From Acidobacteriota bacterium (GTDB taxonomy: Bacteria; Acidobacteriota; Vicinamibacteria; Marinacidobacterales; Marinacidobacteraceae): a DNA stretch of 64,000 nucleotides. A program made the position numbers and the translations under genes. This document shows positions 28,038-39,281 of the stretch, piece after piece; the first letter of the stretch is position 1, and the number at the start of each line of letters is the position of its first letter. The stretch covers positions 75,643 through 139,642 of the forward strand of contig JAJDUD010000008.1 in NCBI GenBank assembly GCA_022826825.1, written 5' to 3'. A model generated the notes under the pieces. That model ran no database searches. It was not told the DNA's origin and saw only the letters and a list, made by a program, of their open reading frames with translations.

Positions 28038-29579
28038 ATGACCCGCGCCGAAACGATCGCGCTGCTCGGCCGGATGGCGGAGGCGCTCGGACTGGCGCTG
28101 CTCATTCCGCTGGTGGTGGCGCTGGCCCACGGGGAGCCCGCGTGGCTGGCCTTCGCCGCTCCCGCGGCGCTGGGGCTCGGGGTCGGCGCTCTCGGCCGCC
28201 GTTTCGCGCCGCTGATCGGGAAGTCGGGTTCGTCCACGGACGGCACCCGCGCCTACCGCTTCGTGGTGCTGGCCTGGTGCGTGTGCACCGTGTTCGGGGC
28301 CTTGCCGTACGTCGCGGAATTCGGCTTCGGCTTCCTGGTGAACGGCCTCTTCGAGTCCGCCTCCGGGTTTTCCACCACGGGGGCCACCATCTTCCCCGAG
28401 GTGGAATGGCTTCCCCGTTCCCTGCTGCTCTGGCGCGCGATGACGCAGTGGCTCGGCGGGCTCGGCATCATCATCATCTTCGTCTGGCTGCTGGGCCGCC
28501 GCCAGTGGGGGGTGGACGTGCTGTCCGCGGAGGCGCCCGGTCCCACCGCCGAAAAGACCGAACCCAAGATCACCGAGACGGCGCGCGACACGGTCATCGT
28601 CGGGTCGGTTCTCACCGCGATCCTCATCGGGATCCTCCTCGCTCTCGAGGTCCCGGCGTTCGATGCGGTCTGCCATGCGTTCACGACCCTGGCGACCGGC
28701 GGTTTCTCCACCCGGAACGCGAGCGTCGGCGCCTTCGACCCCGCCGTCCAGTGGGTGATCATCGCCTTCATGGTGATCGGCGGCATGCGCTTCGCCATCC
28801 ACATCTACGAGGTGAAGCGCATCGTCGCCGGCGTCAGGCGTCTCTGGAAGCGTCTCCGGGGCGGTCCCTGGAAGCGGGTGAGCGCGGCGCCGTCCGCCAG
28901 CTATTTCTCGGATCCGGAGCTGCGCCTCTACATCGGGGTGGTGGCGGTCAGCACCGGACTGCTGTTCCTCAGCCTCACCCTGATGGGGCAGGGATCCATG
29001 GACGGCCTGCGCCAGTCGGCGTTCACCGCCATCGCGATCATCACCACGACCGGCTATGCCGTCGTGGACTACAACCAGTGGTCGGAGTTTTCGCGGATGC
29101 TGGTGCTCGTCCTCATGTTCGCCGGCGGCTGCGCCGGCTCGACGGCGGGCTCGATCAAGATCCTGCGCTGGGTGATCCTGTTCCGGAAGGTGCCGCTCGC
29201 GCTCCGGGTGGCCACCCAGCCCCACACCGAACTGCGGGTCCACATCGGGCGCCGGCCGGTCTCGCTCTCGCTCAGTTCGACCATCGGGGAGGTCGTGCTC
29301 CTGTTCGTGGTGTGCGCGGTCGCCGGCGCGCTGGCCATCGCGGCGATGGGCGTGGACCTGCTGACCGCCTTCAGCGCCGCCGCCGCCGCGGTGACGAACG
29401 TGGGGCCCGGGCTCGGGGCCGTGGGGCCAGCGGCCAGCTACGCACACCTCCCCGACGCGGCAAAGCTCATCCTCGCGGCCCTGATGATCGCCGGACGGCT
29501 CGAGATCGTCACCGTGGCGGTCCTCCTCCTGAGCCCCGTCCGTTCGGCCCGCCGCCGCGTCCGCCAGGCGCTCTTCTAA
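28038..29579 (+). CDS. trkH: Trk potassium transporter membrane subunit TrkH/TrkG
   Basis: A protein of 513 residues with about ten to twelve membrane segments and four pore-loop repeats containing the selectivity glycines (TTGATIF, TLATGGFST, TTTGYA, NVGPGLG). It moves K+ inward across the inner membrane with TrkA as its cytosolic gate. Length and motifs are those of a full-length TrkH. It ends the trkA-trkH operon; the 129-nt gap after it contains no evident gene. Confidence 0.93.
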   Translation: MTRAETIALLGRMAEALGLALLIPLVVALAHGEPAWLAFAAPAALGLGVGALGRRFAPLIGKSGSSTDGTRAYRFVVLAWCVCTVFGALPYVAEFGFGFLVNGLFESASGFSTTGATIFPEVEWLPRSLLLWRAMTQWLGGLGIIIIFVWLLGRRQWGVDVLSAEAPGPTAEKTEPKITETARDTVIVGSVLTAILIGILLALEVPAFDAVCHAFTTLATGGFSTRNASVGAFDPAVQWVIIAFMVIGGMRFAIHIYEVKRIVAGVRRLWKRLRGGPWKRVSAAPSASYFSDPELRLYIGVVAVSTGLLFLSLTLMGQGSMDGLRQSAFTAIAIITTTGYAVVDYNQWSEFSRMLVLVLMFAGGCAGSTAGSIKILRWVILFRKVPLALRVATQPHTELRVHIGRRPVSLSLSSTIGEVVLLFVVCAVAGALAIAAMGVDLLTAFSAAAAAVTNVGPGLGAVGPAASYAHLPDAAKLILAALMIAGRLEIVTVAVLLLSPVRSARRRVRQALF

Positions 29580-29708
29580 CGGCGCGGGGGTCGCGGCCCG
29601 GTTCAGCCGGGATGCATCGCCCTTCGACTGCCGCGTGGCTCTCCCTGCCGGCTGTCTGGATCGCGTCGAAACCGTGTGGATCGGACCGGTGTCAGCACCG
29701 GGCAACGC

Positions 29709-29990
29709 TCACGTCATCTTGTCCGCAGGATGCTCGGTTTCGAGATCCCGAAAGAGTTCCTCCACATTTTCGAAGCGCTGGCCGCGCCCTCTGTTCAATT
29801 CGTTCATTGCTCTGACCGTAGAGGCGTTCGGAACCTGGACGGCAAACGGCAGCCGCTTTTCCTCCGCCACGCGCCGGAGCAGCAGGCGGATCGCTTCCGA
29901 CACCGAAAGGCCCATTTCCCGAAGCGCTTCCGCCGCGCGATCCTTGGTGTCGCGATCAAGGCGGGCGCGGACGACGGAATCGGCTCTCAT
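29709..29990 (-). CDS. RelB/DinJ-family antitoxin, without an adjacent toxin
   Basis: A protein of 93 residues. The first 45 form a ribbon-helix-helix (SVVRARLDRDTKDRAAEALREMGLS, split as strand and two helices), typical of RelB/DinJ antitoxins that bind DNA and neutralise a RelE/YafQ toxin. No toxin gene is present downstream: the following 129 nt to the trkH end are non-coding on this strand. It is therefore an orphan antitoxin or a solitary regulator. Operator-like repeats cover its promoter. Confidence 0.85.
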   Translation of the reverse strand: MRADSVVRARLDRDTKDRAAEALREMGLSVSEAIRLLLRRVAEEKRLPFAVQVPNASTVRAMNELNRGRGQRFENVEELFRDLETEHPADKMT

Positions 29991-29997
29991 GCGTAGA

Positions 29998-30018
29998 TGT
30001 AGCCCTATTGTAGCTACA
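29998..30018 (-). promoter_or_regulatory. Operator and -10 of the orphan antitoxin gene
   Basis: On the minus strand a perfect 10-bp palindrome TGTAGCTACA (30009-30018) overlaps a -10-like TACAAT (30007-30012), and a further half-site GCTACA (29998-30003) follows, just upstream of the ATG at 29990. This fits autorepression by the ribbon-helix-helix protein. Confidence 0.5.
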
Positions 30019-30109
30019 CCGGCGTCCGGCGGCCAATACTGACCCTACTGGCCCGGGTTCCGGCAGGGAGTCACACGATGTTGGCGTTCCGCTCTACCGG
30101 GAAGCCTCC

Positions 30110-30115
30110 TAGAAT
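30110..30115 (+). promoter_or_regulatory. -10-like TAGAAT, 6 nt before the acs start
   Basis: CTAGAATCGCCCGATG around the acs start is nearly the same as the sequence before the lipoprotein gene start at 25507 (CTAGAATGCACCCGATG). This points to a leaderless promoter class. Confidence 0.45.
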
Positions 30116-30121
30116 CGCCCG

Positions 30122-32075
<1,954 letters not shown>

Positions 32076-32086
<11 letters not shown>

Positions 32087-33569
32087 GACACCGAAGGTTC
32101 AGGTTTCGGCGGACGCGTCGGCGCGGGGCGGGTCGCTCGTGGCCTATCTCCTCGACGACGGGCTCGACCTCGCCTCGCCCCAACCGGGGTGGGAAAGGGA
32201 AGCGGTGGCGAACGCGAAGCGGATCTTCGGGGACCCCAAGGTCAAGCAGGCGGTGGCTGGCCACGGCGGGCCGCGGAGCGCCTCCACGCTCGTCCTCCAC
32301 ACCCGGGCCACGGCCAACTATCCGGTGTCCGACGGCGTCCGCATCCTGGCGGCGCGCGCGCTGAAGCACGCCCGCGCCTTCCACCACCGCGAGCTGGTGT
32401 TCTCGCTGCAGGGCGCCGACGGCCCCGGGTGCGCGGGCGCGGTTGCGGAGGGCGCCACACTGGCCGCTTACCGGTTCGCGCGGTACTTCAAGGACCAGGA
32501 CGATCCGGAATCTCCCCGGGTGCGCATCGTGGTCGCCGGGGAAGCGGTCGAGGAGGCCCGGGAGGAGGTCGCGCGCGCGGTGCGGCTCGCCTCCGAGGTG
32601 AATCTCGCCCGGGATCTCATCAACGAGCCGGCGGAAGCGGTGACCCCGGAGATCCTGGCCCGGGAGGCGCACCGGATCGCCGCCGACACCGGGCTGGAAG
32701 TCCAGGTCTGGAACGAAAAGGCGCTCCGCGACCAGGGGTATCCCGGCCTGATCTCGGTGGGGCAGGGGAGCAACCGGCCCCCGCGCCTGATCGTCCTGCG
32801 GCACCGCCCGGAGAACGCGCCCGAGAACGGGCGGCACCTGGCGCTCGTCGGGAAGGGCATCACCTTCGACACCGGCGGCATCTCGCTCAAGCCGCCCTCG
32901 GGGATGTGGACCATGAAGGGCGACATGTCCGGCGCGGCGGCGGTCCTCGCCGCCATGTCGGCGGTGGCCCGGGAGGGCGTGCCGGCGACGGTCACCGGGA
33001 TCGTGGCGACCGCCGAGAACTATCCCGGACCGTCCGCCACCCGGCCGGGCGACATCTTCCGCGCCCGGAACGGCAAGTCCGTGATGGTGGACAACACCGA
33101 CGCCGAGGGCCGGCTGGTGCTCACCGACGCCCTGGCGCGGGCCGGAGAGGAGGGCGCCACGCACATCGTGGACGTGGCGACCCTGACCGGCGCCGTGGTG
33201 CGGGCGCTCGGCACCGGGGTCGCCGGGGTCATGGGGAACGACGCCGACTGGGTCCGGGCCGTGATCGACGCCGGCGAGCCGCACGGGGAGGTCTTCTGGG
33301 AGCTGCCACTCGTGAAGGAATACGCCGAGGAACTCCGCTGCGACTCCGCCGACCTGAAGAACATCGGGGGCATCAACGCCGGGACGATCACCGCCGCGCT
33401 CTTCCTGGAGGAGTTCGTGCCGGACGGCGCCAAGTGGGCCCACCTCGACATCGCCGGGCCTTTCATCGTCGAAAAGCCGTGGAAGTACTACCCGAAGGGG
33501 GCGACCGGCTTCGGCGTGCGGACGCTGTTCGAAACCGCGGCGCGGTTCGCGGAGCCGGACGGCGACTGA
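32076..33569 (+). CDS. pepA: Leucyl aminopeptidase (M17 family)
   Basis: A protein of 497 residues from ATG 32076, which overlaps the acs stop (ATGAGGACTGA). The M17 signature [10 protein letters not shown] starts at residue 340, preceded by the metal- and lysine-bearing [10 protein letters not shown] and MKGDMSGAA motifs. It releases N-terminal residues from peptides in the cytoplasm using two metal ions. Translational coupling with acetyl-CoA synthetase is unusual but may only reflect compaction. It converges on the DUF3810 gene with a 9-nt gap. Confidence 0.93.
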
Positions 33570-33578
33570 GGGGCTGTT

Positions 33579-34790
33579 TCAGTCCTCGCCGTCGTCCGTC
33601 GCGATCGCGGCCGGGGGCGCCGACCGCTGCCGGAGGTCGGCGATCAGCAGCCGCACCACCGTTCCGTAGCTGCGGGCGCCGTCCGGGATCCGCATCGTCC
33701 GGAGGTAGGAGTCGTTCACCCGCCGCGCGGCGCCCCGGACCATCCCGCGGTGTTGCGCCCAGAAGGCGTTCAGAGCATCCAGGTCGCGGCGCGGCCCGGG
33801 CCCGAGGGCGGCCCAGGCGCGGTCCCGGTCCTCGGCGTCGGCGTTCCGCACCGCCGCCAGCAGATGCCGGGCGGCGTAGAAGGACGCCGCGTAGGAGAGA
33901 TACGGGTGCCGCCGCTGGCGGGAGAGCGCCAGGTAGGCGGCGAAGCTCGCTTCCCCCTCGTGGGTGATGGCCCGCTGGTGCGCCTTTTCGTGGGCCGCGG
34001 TGAACGCCACCGCGACGTCGGGCGGGCCGGTGTTCACCGTCGGCTCCCCCGTGAAGGGAACGAAGATGCCGCTGATGCCGAGGCGGGACATCAGCCCCGA
34101 GAAGACCGCCGGCTTCACCGGGCTCATTCTCCCGGGGCCGGGATCGCCGGGCAGGGCGATCGCGTCGTACGCCTCGTCGATGGCGGTGCTGAGGGCGGCG
34201 AAATCGAGCGGACTTTTCGAGACCGCGGCCGCCGGCAGGCCGGCGAGCCGGTGGAAGCGCGTCGTTTCCGCGGCGACCCGGGTGGTCAGCCGGACGAGTT
34301 CGGCTTCCGAGATCTGGCCGATGGGCAGGTCCAGACGGTGCTCGAGGCGGGGGCGGGCGTAGTTCAGGCCCCACACGACGAGGAAGATGGCGTAGAGGGC
34401 GCCGGCGCCGGCGAGGGCGAAGACCGCGGTATAGGCGAGCCGCCGGAGCGGCGCGCGATGCGCCGGGGGCCGCGCCGAAGTCTCCGTTTCTCCGGTGGGC
34501 GCTCCTCCGCCCGGGACCGGTTGCCGGAAGCGCCCGGTCAGCCGCCAGGTGACGCGGCCGATCACGAAGAGGGCGGCCGCCGCGGTGAAGAGTTCCGCCA
34601 GCGAGAAGGGAACGAGGCCGCTCAGGAACGAAAAAACGCCTACCACCAGCGGGTAGATGCCGGTCGTGTAGAACGACTCCACCCGTTCCGGGGAAGCGAG
34701 GCCGCCCTGGAACAGGACGATCCCGAGGGCGCCGGCCCCCAAGCCGGCGAGCACCAGGATCCGCTGCCAGCGCGGACTCGGCCGCCTCAT
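33579..34790 (-). CDS. DUF3810 family membrane protein with HExxH motif
   Basis: A protein of 403 residues. The N-terminal third has three hydrophobic membrane segments; the C-terminal domain, outside or inside unknown, contains HEKAHQRA followed by HEGEASFAAYLA, the metal-binding-like core of DUF3810. A zinc peptidase role is suggested by the motif but unproven. TAGAGT (34797-34802, minus strand) lies six bases before the ATG, matching the leaderless pattern. Confidence 0.85.
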   Translation of the reverse strand: MRRPSPRWQRILVLAGLGAGALGIVLFQGGLASPERVESFYTTGIYPLVVGVFSFLSGLVPFSLAELFTAAAALFVIGRVTWRLTGRFRQPVPGGGAPTGETETSARPPAHRAPLRRLAYTAVFALAGAGALYAIFLVVWGLNYARPRLEHRLDLPIGQISEAELVRLTTRVAAETTRFHRLAGLPAAAVSKSPLDFAALSTAIDEAYDAIALPGDPGPGRMSPVKPAVFSGLMSRLGISGIFVPFTGEPTVNTGPPDVAVAFTAAHEKAHQRAITHEGEASFAAYLALSRQRRHPYLSYAASFYAARHLLAAVRNADAEDRDRAWAALGPGPRRDLDALNAFWAQHRGMVRGAARRVNDSYLRTMRIPDGARSYGTVVRLLIADLRQRSAPPAAIATDDGED

Positions 34791-34877
34791 AGGCGAACTC
34801 TAACCGGGTGAAGCGCGAGCCTCCGGCCGGGCTCGCCGACCGACCGGAGAGGGAACCGCGCTTCGCCTGGTTCGTCG

Positions 34878-35564
34878 CTACGGCCCGCCGCCGGTTTCGG
34901 GAGCGGCCATCCCGGCAGCTGCGAGCCGCAGGTGGCGGGTGGCCAGGGCGTCGAATCCGATTCCGGGAGCCGTCAACATCCGCCGGCTCAGGCGTTCCGC
35001 CATCAGGCCGTTCCTCGTGTGCGGGCAGTCCGGAGCGATGGTGTGCGCGAGTTCGTGCGCGAGGACGCGGCCGAGGGCGATGCCCAGCCGCCGGGCCTCC
35101 GGGCCCGTGAAGCGGCGTTTCGCCCGCGTGCCCTTTGCCTGCCTCGTCCGGGGCGCGGCGAGCCGGAGTCCGAGGGCCCGTTCGGCGGCCCCCAGCGACA
35201 GGAAGACGGACCGGGGCTCTCCCGGCTCGCCGATGGCCACCCCGATCGCCTCGGGCGCGACGCCCCACCGGTCCGGAAGCTCGGGATAGAGGGTTGCGGG
35301 AAGCACGCCCGGTCCGCCGCGGGCCGCGAAACGGAGCCCGACCTCGCTCGCCTCGAACACGCGGACCACCTCCTTCTCCAGCCAGTCGTGGGCCTCCGCG
35401 GAGAGCAGGCGGTAGGGGTCGTAGAACCGCACCCGGAGCGGCTCCGGCTGGGGGACCGCCGGGAGCCCGGCCTCGGGAAGGCGGGGTCCCGGGGACGCGG
35501 CGGCGGAGCTCGAGGCGGCGAACAGGACGCCGGAAAGGAGAAAGGATCGGAATCGGAGACGCAT
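34878..35564 (-). CDS. Secreted HExxH protein, putative metallopeptidase
   Basis: A protein of 228 residues from ATG 35564, which gives a signal peptide (FLLSGVLFAASSSAAAS). The one clear motif is HELAHTIAPDCPH, with H170, E171, H174 and possibly H182 as zinc ligands, followed by RNGLMAERLS. This resembles the zinc site of small metallopeptidases such as metzincin-like proteins, though the spacing to the third histidine is longer than in metzincins. No family is recognised with confidence. The longer reading frame upstream is the antisense shadow of the oxidase gene. Confidence 0.7.
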   Translation of the reverse strand: MRLRFRSFLLSGVLFAASSSAAASPGPRLPEAGLPAVPQPEPLRVRFYDPYRLLSAEAHDWLEKEVVRVFEASEVGLRFAARGGPGVLPATLYPELPDRWGVAPEAIGVAIGEPGEPRSVFLSLGAAERALGLRLAAPRTRQAKGTRAKRRFTGPEARRLGIALGRVLAHELAHTIAPDCPHTRNGLMAERLSRRMLTAPGIGFDALATRHLRLAAAGMAAPETGGGP

Positions 35565-35708
35565 GTTCCCGGCAACGCGGCCCGGCTCCGCCGGTTCGGA
35601 ATTGAGGGGGAATTCAACGAAATGCGGGGAAGTTCTGGATTCCGCGTTCAAGAGGTTGGGGCGCATCGCGAACCCGTCCCCTTCTGACACCATCCGGGCG
35701 GTGGGCCG

Positions 35709-36923
35709 ATGACAGCAGCGCGCGGGACGAAACCCCTCGACGTCCTCGTGGTCGGCGGCGGGATCGTCGGCCTGGCGGTAGCCCGCCGGCTTCAGGTGAG
35801 GAACCCCGCGTGGACGATCCTCGTCCTCGAGAAGGAACCCGGCGTCGCCCGGCACCAGACCGGCCGGAACAGCGGCGTCATCCATTCCGGGATCTACTAC
35901 GCGCCGGGTTCGCTCCGGGCCCGGAACTGCCGGCGCGGGGTGGAGTTGCTGCTTCGCTTCTGCGAGGAACACGGCGTCCCGTTCTCGCTGTCGGGCAAGG
36001 TGATCGTCGCCGCGGACGAGGCCGAACGGGATCGTCTCGTGGGACTGCGCCGGCGCGGCGAAACGAACGGCGTCCCCGGACTCCGGATGCTCGACCGGGC
36101 GGAGCTCCGGGAGCTCGAGCCCCACGCCGAGGGCGTGGCGGCGCTCCACTCGCCGACTTCGGGGGTGGTGCGCTTCGCCGAAGTGGCCGCCGCTCTCCGG
36201 CGCCGCTTCGAAGCCGGGGGCGGGCGGGTCCTGACGGGCGCCCGGGTCGTCGGGATCGAGCGCTCCGGCGGTGAGGCCCGCGTCCTCACCACCGGGGAAG
36301 AGTTTGCCTGCCGCCGCCTCGTCACCTGCGCCGGACTCCAGTCCGACCGGGTGGCCCGGCTGGCGGGCGATGAACCCGAGATCCGGATCCTGCCCTTCCG
36401 GGGCGAGTACTACCGGGTGCGGCCCGAACGCGCCGGACTCGTGCGCGGCCTCATCTATCCCACCCCGGACCCGCGGTTCCCGTTTCTCGGCGTGCACCTC
36501 CACCGGAACCTCGACAAAGAGGTGGACGCCGGCCCGAACGCGGTACTCGCGCTCGCCCGCGAGGGGTACCGCCGCCGCGACGTGAACCTCCGGGATCTCG
36601 GCGAGATGGCCCGGTATCCGGGATTCCGGCGCCTCGCCCTCCGCGAGTGGCGGGTGGGGGTGGACGAGATCCACCGGTCGCTCTCGAAGCGCGCCTTCAC
36701 CCGGCGGCTGCAGCGCCTCGTGCCCGGGATCCGGCCTTCCGATCTCGTCGCCGCGCCTTCGGGGGTCCGGGCGATCGCGGTGCTCCCGGACGGCCGGATC
36801 GCGGACGATTTCCGCATCCTCCGGCGGGAGAACCGCACCCACGTCCTGAGCGCGCCCTCGCCCGCGGCGACGGCCTCGCTCGCCATCGCCGAGCAGGTCG
36901 CGGCGCTGGTCGAAGAGGAGTAG
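35709..36923 (+). CDS. lhgO: L-2-hydroxyglutarate oxidase (LhgO-like FAD enzyme)
   Basis: A protein of 404 residues beginning with the FAD-binding GGGIVGLAVARRL, then the family segments HQTGRNSGVIHSGIYY and SGVVRFAEVA, and the C-terminal APSGVRA. It oxidises L-2-hydroxyglutarate to 2-oxoglutarate and passes electrons to the quinone pool. It stands alone, converging on the S9 peptidase with 7 nt between stops. Other DAO-family dehydrogenases are less likely given the GRNSGVIHSGIYY hallmark. Confidence 0.9.
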   Translation: MTAARGTKPLDVLVVGGGIVGLAVARRLQVRNPAWTILVLEKEPGVARHQTGRNSGVIHSGIYYAPGSLRARNCRRGVELLLRFCEEHGVPFSLSGKVIVAADEAERDRLVGLRRRGETNGVPGLRMLDRAELRELEPHAEGVAALHSPTSGVVRFAEVAAALRRRFEAGGGRVLTGARVVGIERSGGEARVLTTGEEFACRRLVTCAGLQSDRVARLAGDEPEIRILPFRGEYYRVRPERAGLVRGLIYPTPDPRFPFLGVHLHRNLDKEVDAGPNAVLALAREGYRRRDVNLRDLGEMARYPGFRRLALREWRVGVDEIHRSLSKRAFTRRLQRLVPGIRPSDLVAAPSGVRAIAVLPDGRIADDFRILRRENRTHVLSAPSPAATASLAIAEQVAALVEEE

Positions 36924-36930
36924 AGGCCGG

Positions 36931-39132
36931 CTACGGCGCCATCGTCTTCAGGATGAAGCGCGCCATGGTCTCCCGGAGGTGCAGGACCAGGTTCGGGTCC
37001 CGGACCCCGTGGCGGGACTTCGGATAGACCATCAGCTCGAAGGGTTTCCCGGCCCTTTGCAGGTCGTGGACGAACTGGATGGTGTTCTGCAGGTGGACGT
37101 TGTCGTCCATCGTCCCGTGGATCAGCAGGAGCTCGCCGTGCAGGTCGCCGGCCGCCTCGCGCACGGAGCTCTTCCGGTAGCCCTCGGGGTTCTCGTCCGG
37201 GGTGCTCATGTAGCGCTCGGTGTAGACGGAGTCGTAGTCGCGCCAGTCCACGACGCTCCCGCCCGCGATCCCGGCGCGGAAGCGGTCGGACCTGGTGAGC
37301 GCGGTGAGGGTCAGGTAGCCGCCGAAGCTCCAGCCGTCCACGCCGATGCGGGAGGCGTCCACGAAGTCCTGCGCGCCCAGCCAGTCCACCGCCTCCACCA
37401 GGTCGGCGAGTTCCTGTTCGCCGAAGTTGCCGTAGACCGGCCAGGTGGACTCCACGCCCTTGCCGGAGGCGATCCGGTTGTCCACCACGAGGACCACGAT
37501 CCCCTGCTGCGCGAGGTACTGGAACCACATGCCGCGGGTCCCGGGCCAGGCGTTGCGCACCTGGGGCGCGTGCGGGCCTCCGTAGACGTGCACCCACGCC
37601 GGATAGGCGCGCGCCGGGTCGAAGCCGTGCGGCCGGACCATCATGGCCTCGAGTTCCGTCCCGTCCGCGGTGGGGATCCGGAACAGCTCCGGGGGCGAGA
37701 TTTCGAAACGTCCAAGGTCCGGCGCCTCGCCGCCCCCGAGTTCGCGCAGGACGGCGCCGTCGGCGGCCCGGCGCAGGCTCATCACGGGCGGGTTGTCGAG
37801 GTCGTGGGACACCGCCACGTAGTGCGGGACGCCCTCCCCGTCCGGGAAGTTGGCCTGGTGGGTTCCCGGCGCCTCGCTCAGCAGGGTGACCCCGGACCCG
37901 TCGAGGGCGACGCTCAGGACGTCCGAGCCGAGCGACGTGCGGTAGGTGCCCGAGGCGTAGGCGGCGCCGGTCCCCTCGTCCACCGCGTGCAGCCGACGCA
38001 CCTCGTAGCGTCCCTCGGTGAGGGGGCCGGCCAGCGCACCCTCCGCGTCGTAGCGGTAGAGGTGCTTGAAGCCGGTGCGCTCGCTGAACCACAGGAAGCC
38101 GCCGTCCGACAGGAAGCGGGGCGCGCCGTGCCCGTTCACCCACGGGCCGGTGTCCTCCCGCAGGACGCGCCCGGACTCCCCGGTCCGCGGGTCGGCCCGG
38201 TGGAGATCGAGGAAGGTCTGGGTCCGGTCCTGGACCTGGTACCAGAGGTCGCCGCCCGGCGAGAACGCGACGTTCACGATCAGTGTCTCGGCGTTGCCGT
38301 AGCCCCCGGGGTTCACCCACACCGTCTCGCCGCCCGACGCGGGGACGACGCCGAGGCGCACCTTCGGATTCGGATCGCCCGCCTTGGGATACGGATAGAC
38401 CTCGAGGTCGAGGTGGTAGGGGATGTGGTCCACGACGGTGAAACGCGGGACGTCGCGCTCGTCGCTCTGGAGGAAGGCGATGCGGCTGCCGTCGGGGCTC
38501 CACCAGTGGGCGAAGAAGTTCCCGCGCCCGTAGATCTCCTCCTGATAGACCCAGTCGAGCTTCCCGTTCAGGAGGTCCGGCCCGCCCCCGGTGGTGAGCT
38601 GGAGTTCGCCACCCTCGAGGTCGGTGACGTAGAGGTCGTTCTCCCGGATGAAGGCGACGCGCCGTCCGTCCGGCGAGAAGCGGGGCAGTTCCTCGGCCTC
38701 CGGCCCGCGGGTCAGGCGCCGCAGTTCGTTCTCCGCCGTCTCCCACGCGAAGAAGTCGGAGGCGAGGTTCAGGAGCAGCCGCTCTCCGCCGCTCGACATG
38801 GTCAGGGATGCCGGCCGCGCCGCCCGGGCGGCCTCGTCCTCCGGAAGTGCGAGCGTTTCGGTAAGCGCCGCGGCGAGGGCGTCGGCGTCGTAGAGCGCCC
38901 GCGACGCGCCGGTCGCGGCCTCCACCACGTCCCAAGCGCGTTCGACCCCCTCGCCGCTCCCGGTCAGGTAGTGCGTCCCACCGGGCATCCAGCGCACGCG
39001 GGGGAGTTCGGGGGAGAACGCGAGCGCCTCCGGTCCGTAGAGGTGGCTCAGCTCGATGGGCTCGGTCTGGGCCGCCGCTCCGGCGGGCAGCAGCAGGCAG
39101 GTGACGACGACAGAAAAGACGCGGACTCTCAT
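36931..39132 (-). CDS. S9 family prolyl oligopeptidase / dipeptidyl peptidase IV-like, secreted
   Basis: A protein of 733 residues with a signal peptide (LLLPAGAAAQ). The N-terminal propeller is of the DPP IV type (FSPDGRRVAF, WSPDGSRIAF); the C-terminal alpha/beta hydrolase has GWSFGG with nucleophile S602, an aspartate in MDDNV (676-677), and the histidine in SRHGVR. It should cleave dipeptides from proline-containing peptides outside the cytoplasm. GATAAT eight bases before the ATG may be its -10. Confidence 0.93.
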   Translation of the reverse strand: MRVRVFSVVVTCLLLPAGAAAQTEPIELSHLYGPEALAFSPELPRVRWMPGGTHYLTGSGEGVERAWDVVEAATGASRALYDADALAAALTETLALPEDEAARAARPASLTMSSGGERLLLNLASDFFAWETAENELRRLTRGPEAEELPRFSPDGRRVAFIRENDLYVTDLEGGELQLTTGGGPDLLNGKLDWVYQEEIYGRGNFFAHWWSPDGSRIAFLQSDERDVPRFTVVDHIPYHLDLEVYPYPKAGDPNPKVRLGVVPASGGETVWVNPGGYGNAETLIVNVAFSPGGDLWYQVQDRTQTFLDLHRADPRTGESGRVLREDTGPWVNGHGAPRFLSDGGFLWFSERTGFKHLYRYDAEGALAGPLTEGRYEVRRLHAVDEGTGAAYASGTYRTSLGSDVLSVALDGSGVTLLSEAPGTHQANFPDGEGVPHYVAVSHDLDNPPVMSLRRAADGAVLRELGGGEAPDLGRFEISPPELFRIPTADGTELEAMMVRPHGFDPARAYPAWVHVYGGPHAPQVRNAWPGTRGMWFQYLAQQGIVVLVVDNRIASGKGVESTWPVYGNFGEQELADLVEAVDWLGAQDFVDASRIGVDGWSFGGYLTLTALTRSDRFRAGIAGGSVVDWRDYDSVYTERYMSTPDENPEGYRKSSVREAAGDLHGELLLIHGTMDDNVHLQNTIQFVHDLQRAGKPFELMVYPKSRHGVRDPNLVLHLRETMARFILKTMAP

Positions 39133-39164
39133 GGCCCGCGATTATCCGCCGTGGGAATGGGAAC

Positions 39165-39182
39165 GCCGGTCTCCAGACCGGC
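39165..39182. repeat. REP-like palindrome copy
   Basis: GCCGGTCTCCAGACCGGC between the divergent S9 peptidase and amidohydrolase genes; identical to the copy at 13146-13163. Confidence 0.75.
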
Positions 39183-39281
39183 ACGCGCGGTGCTCCGCAC
39201 CGCGCCCGTCGTGACTCCCCACAGCCGGTCCGCCCACCCCCGATTCCGGGTACGATCGCGCGCCCTTCCGGAGGAATCCCC

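Noticed and set aside
30087..30115. Full sigma-70 promoter before acs with TTGGCG as -35
   Set aside because: The spacing from TTGGCG (30081) to TAGAAT is 23 nt, too long; only the -10-like hexamer is retained.
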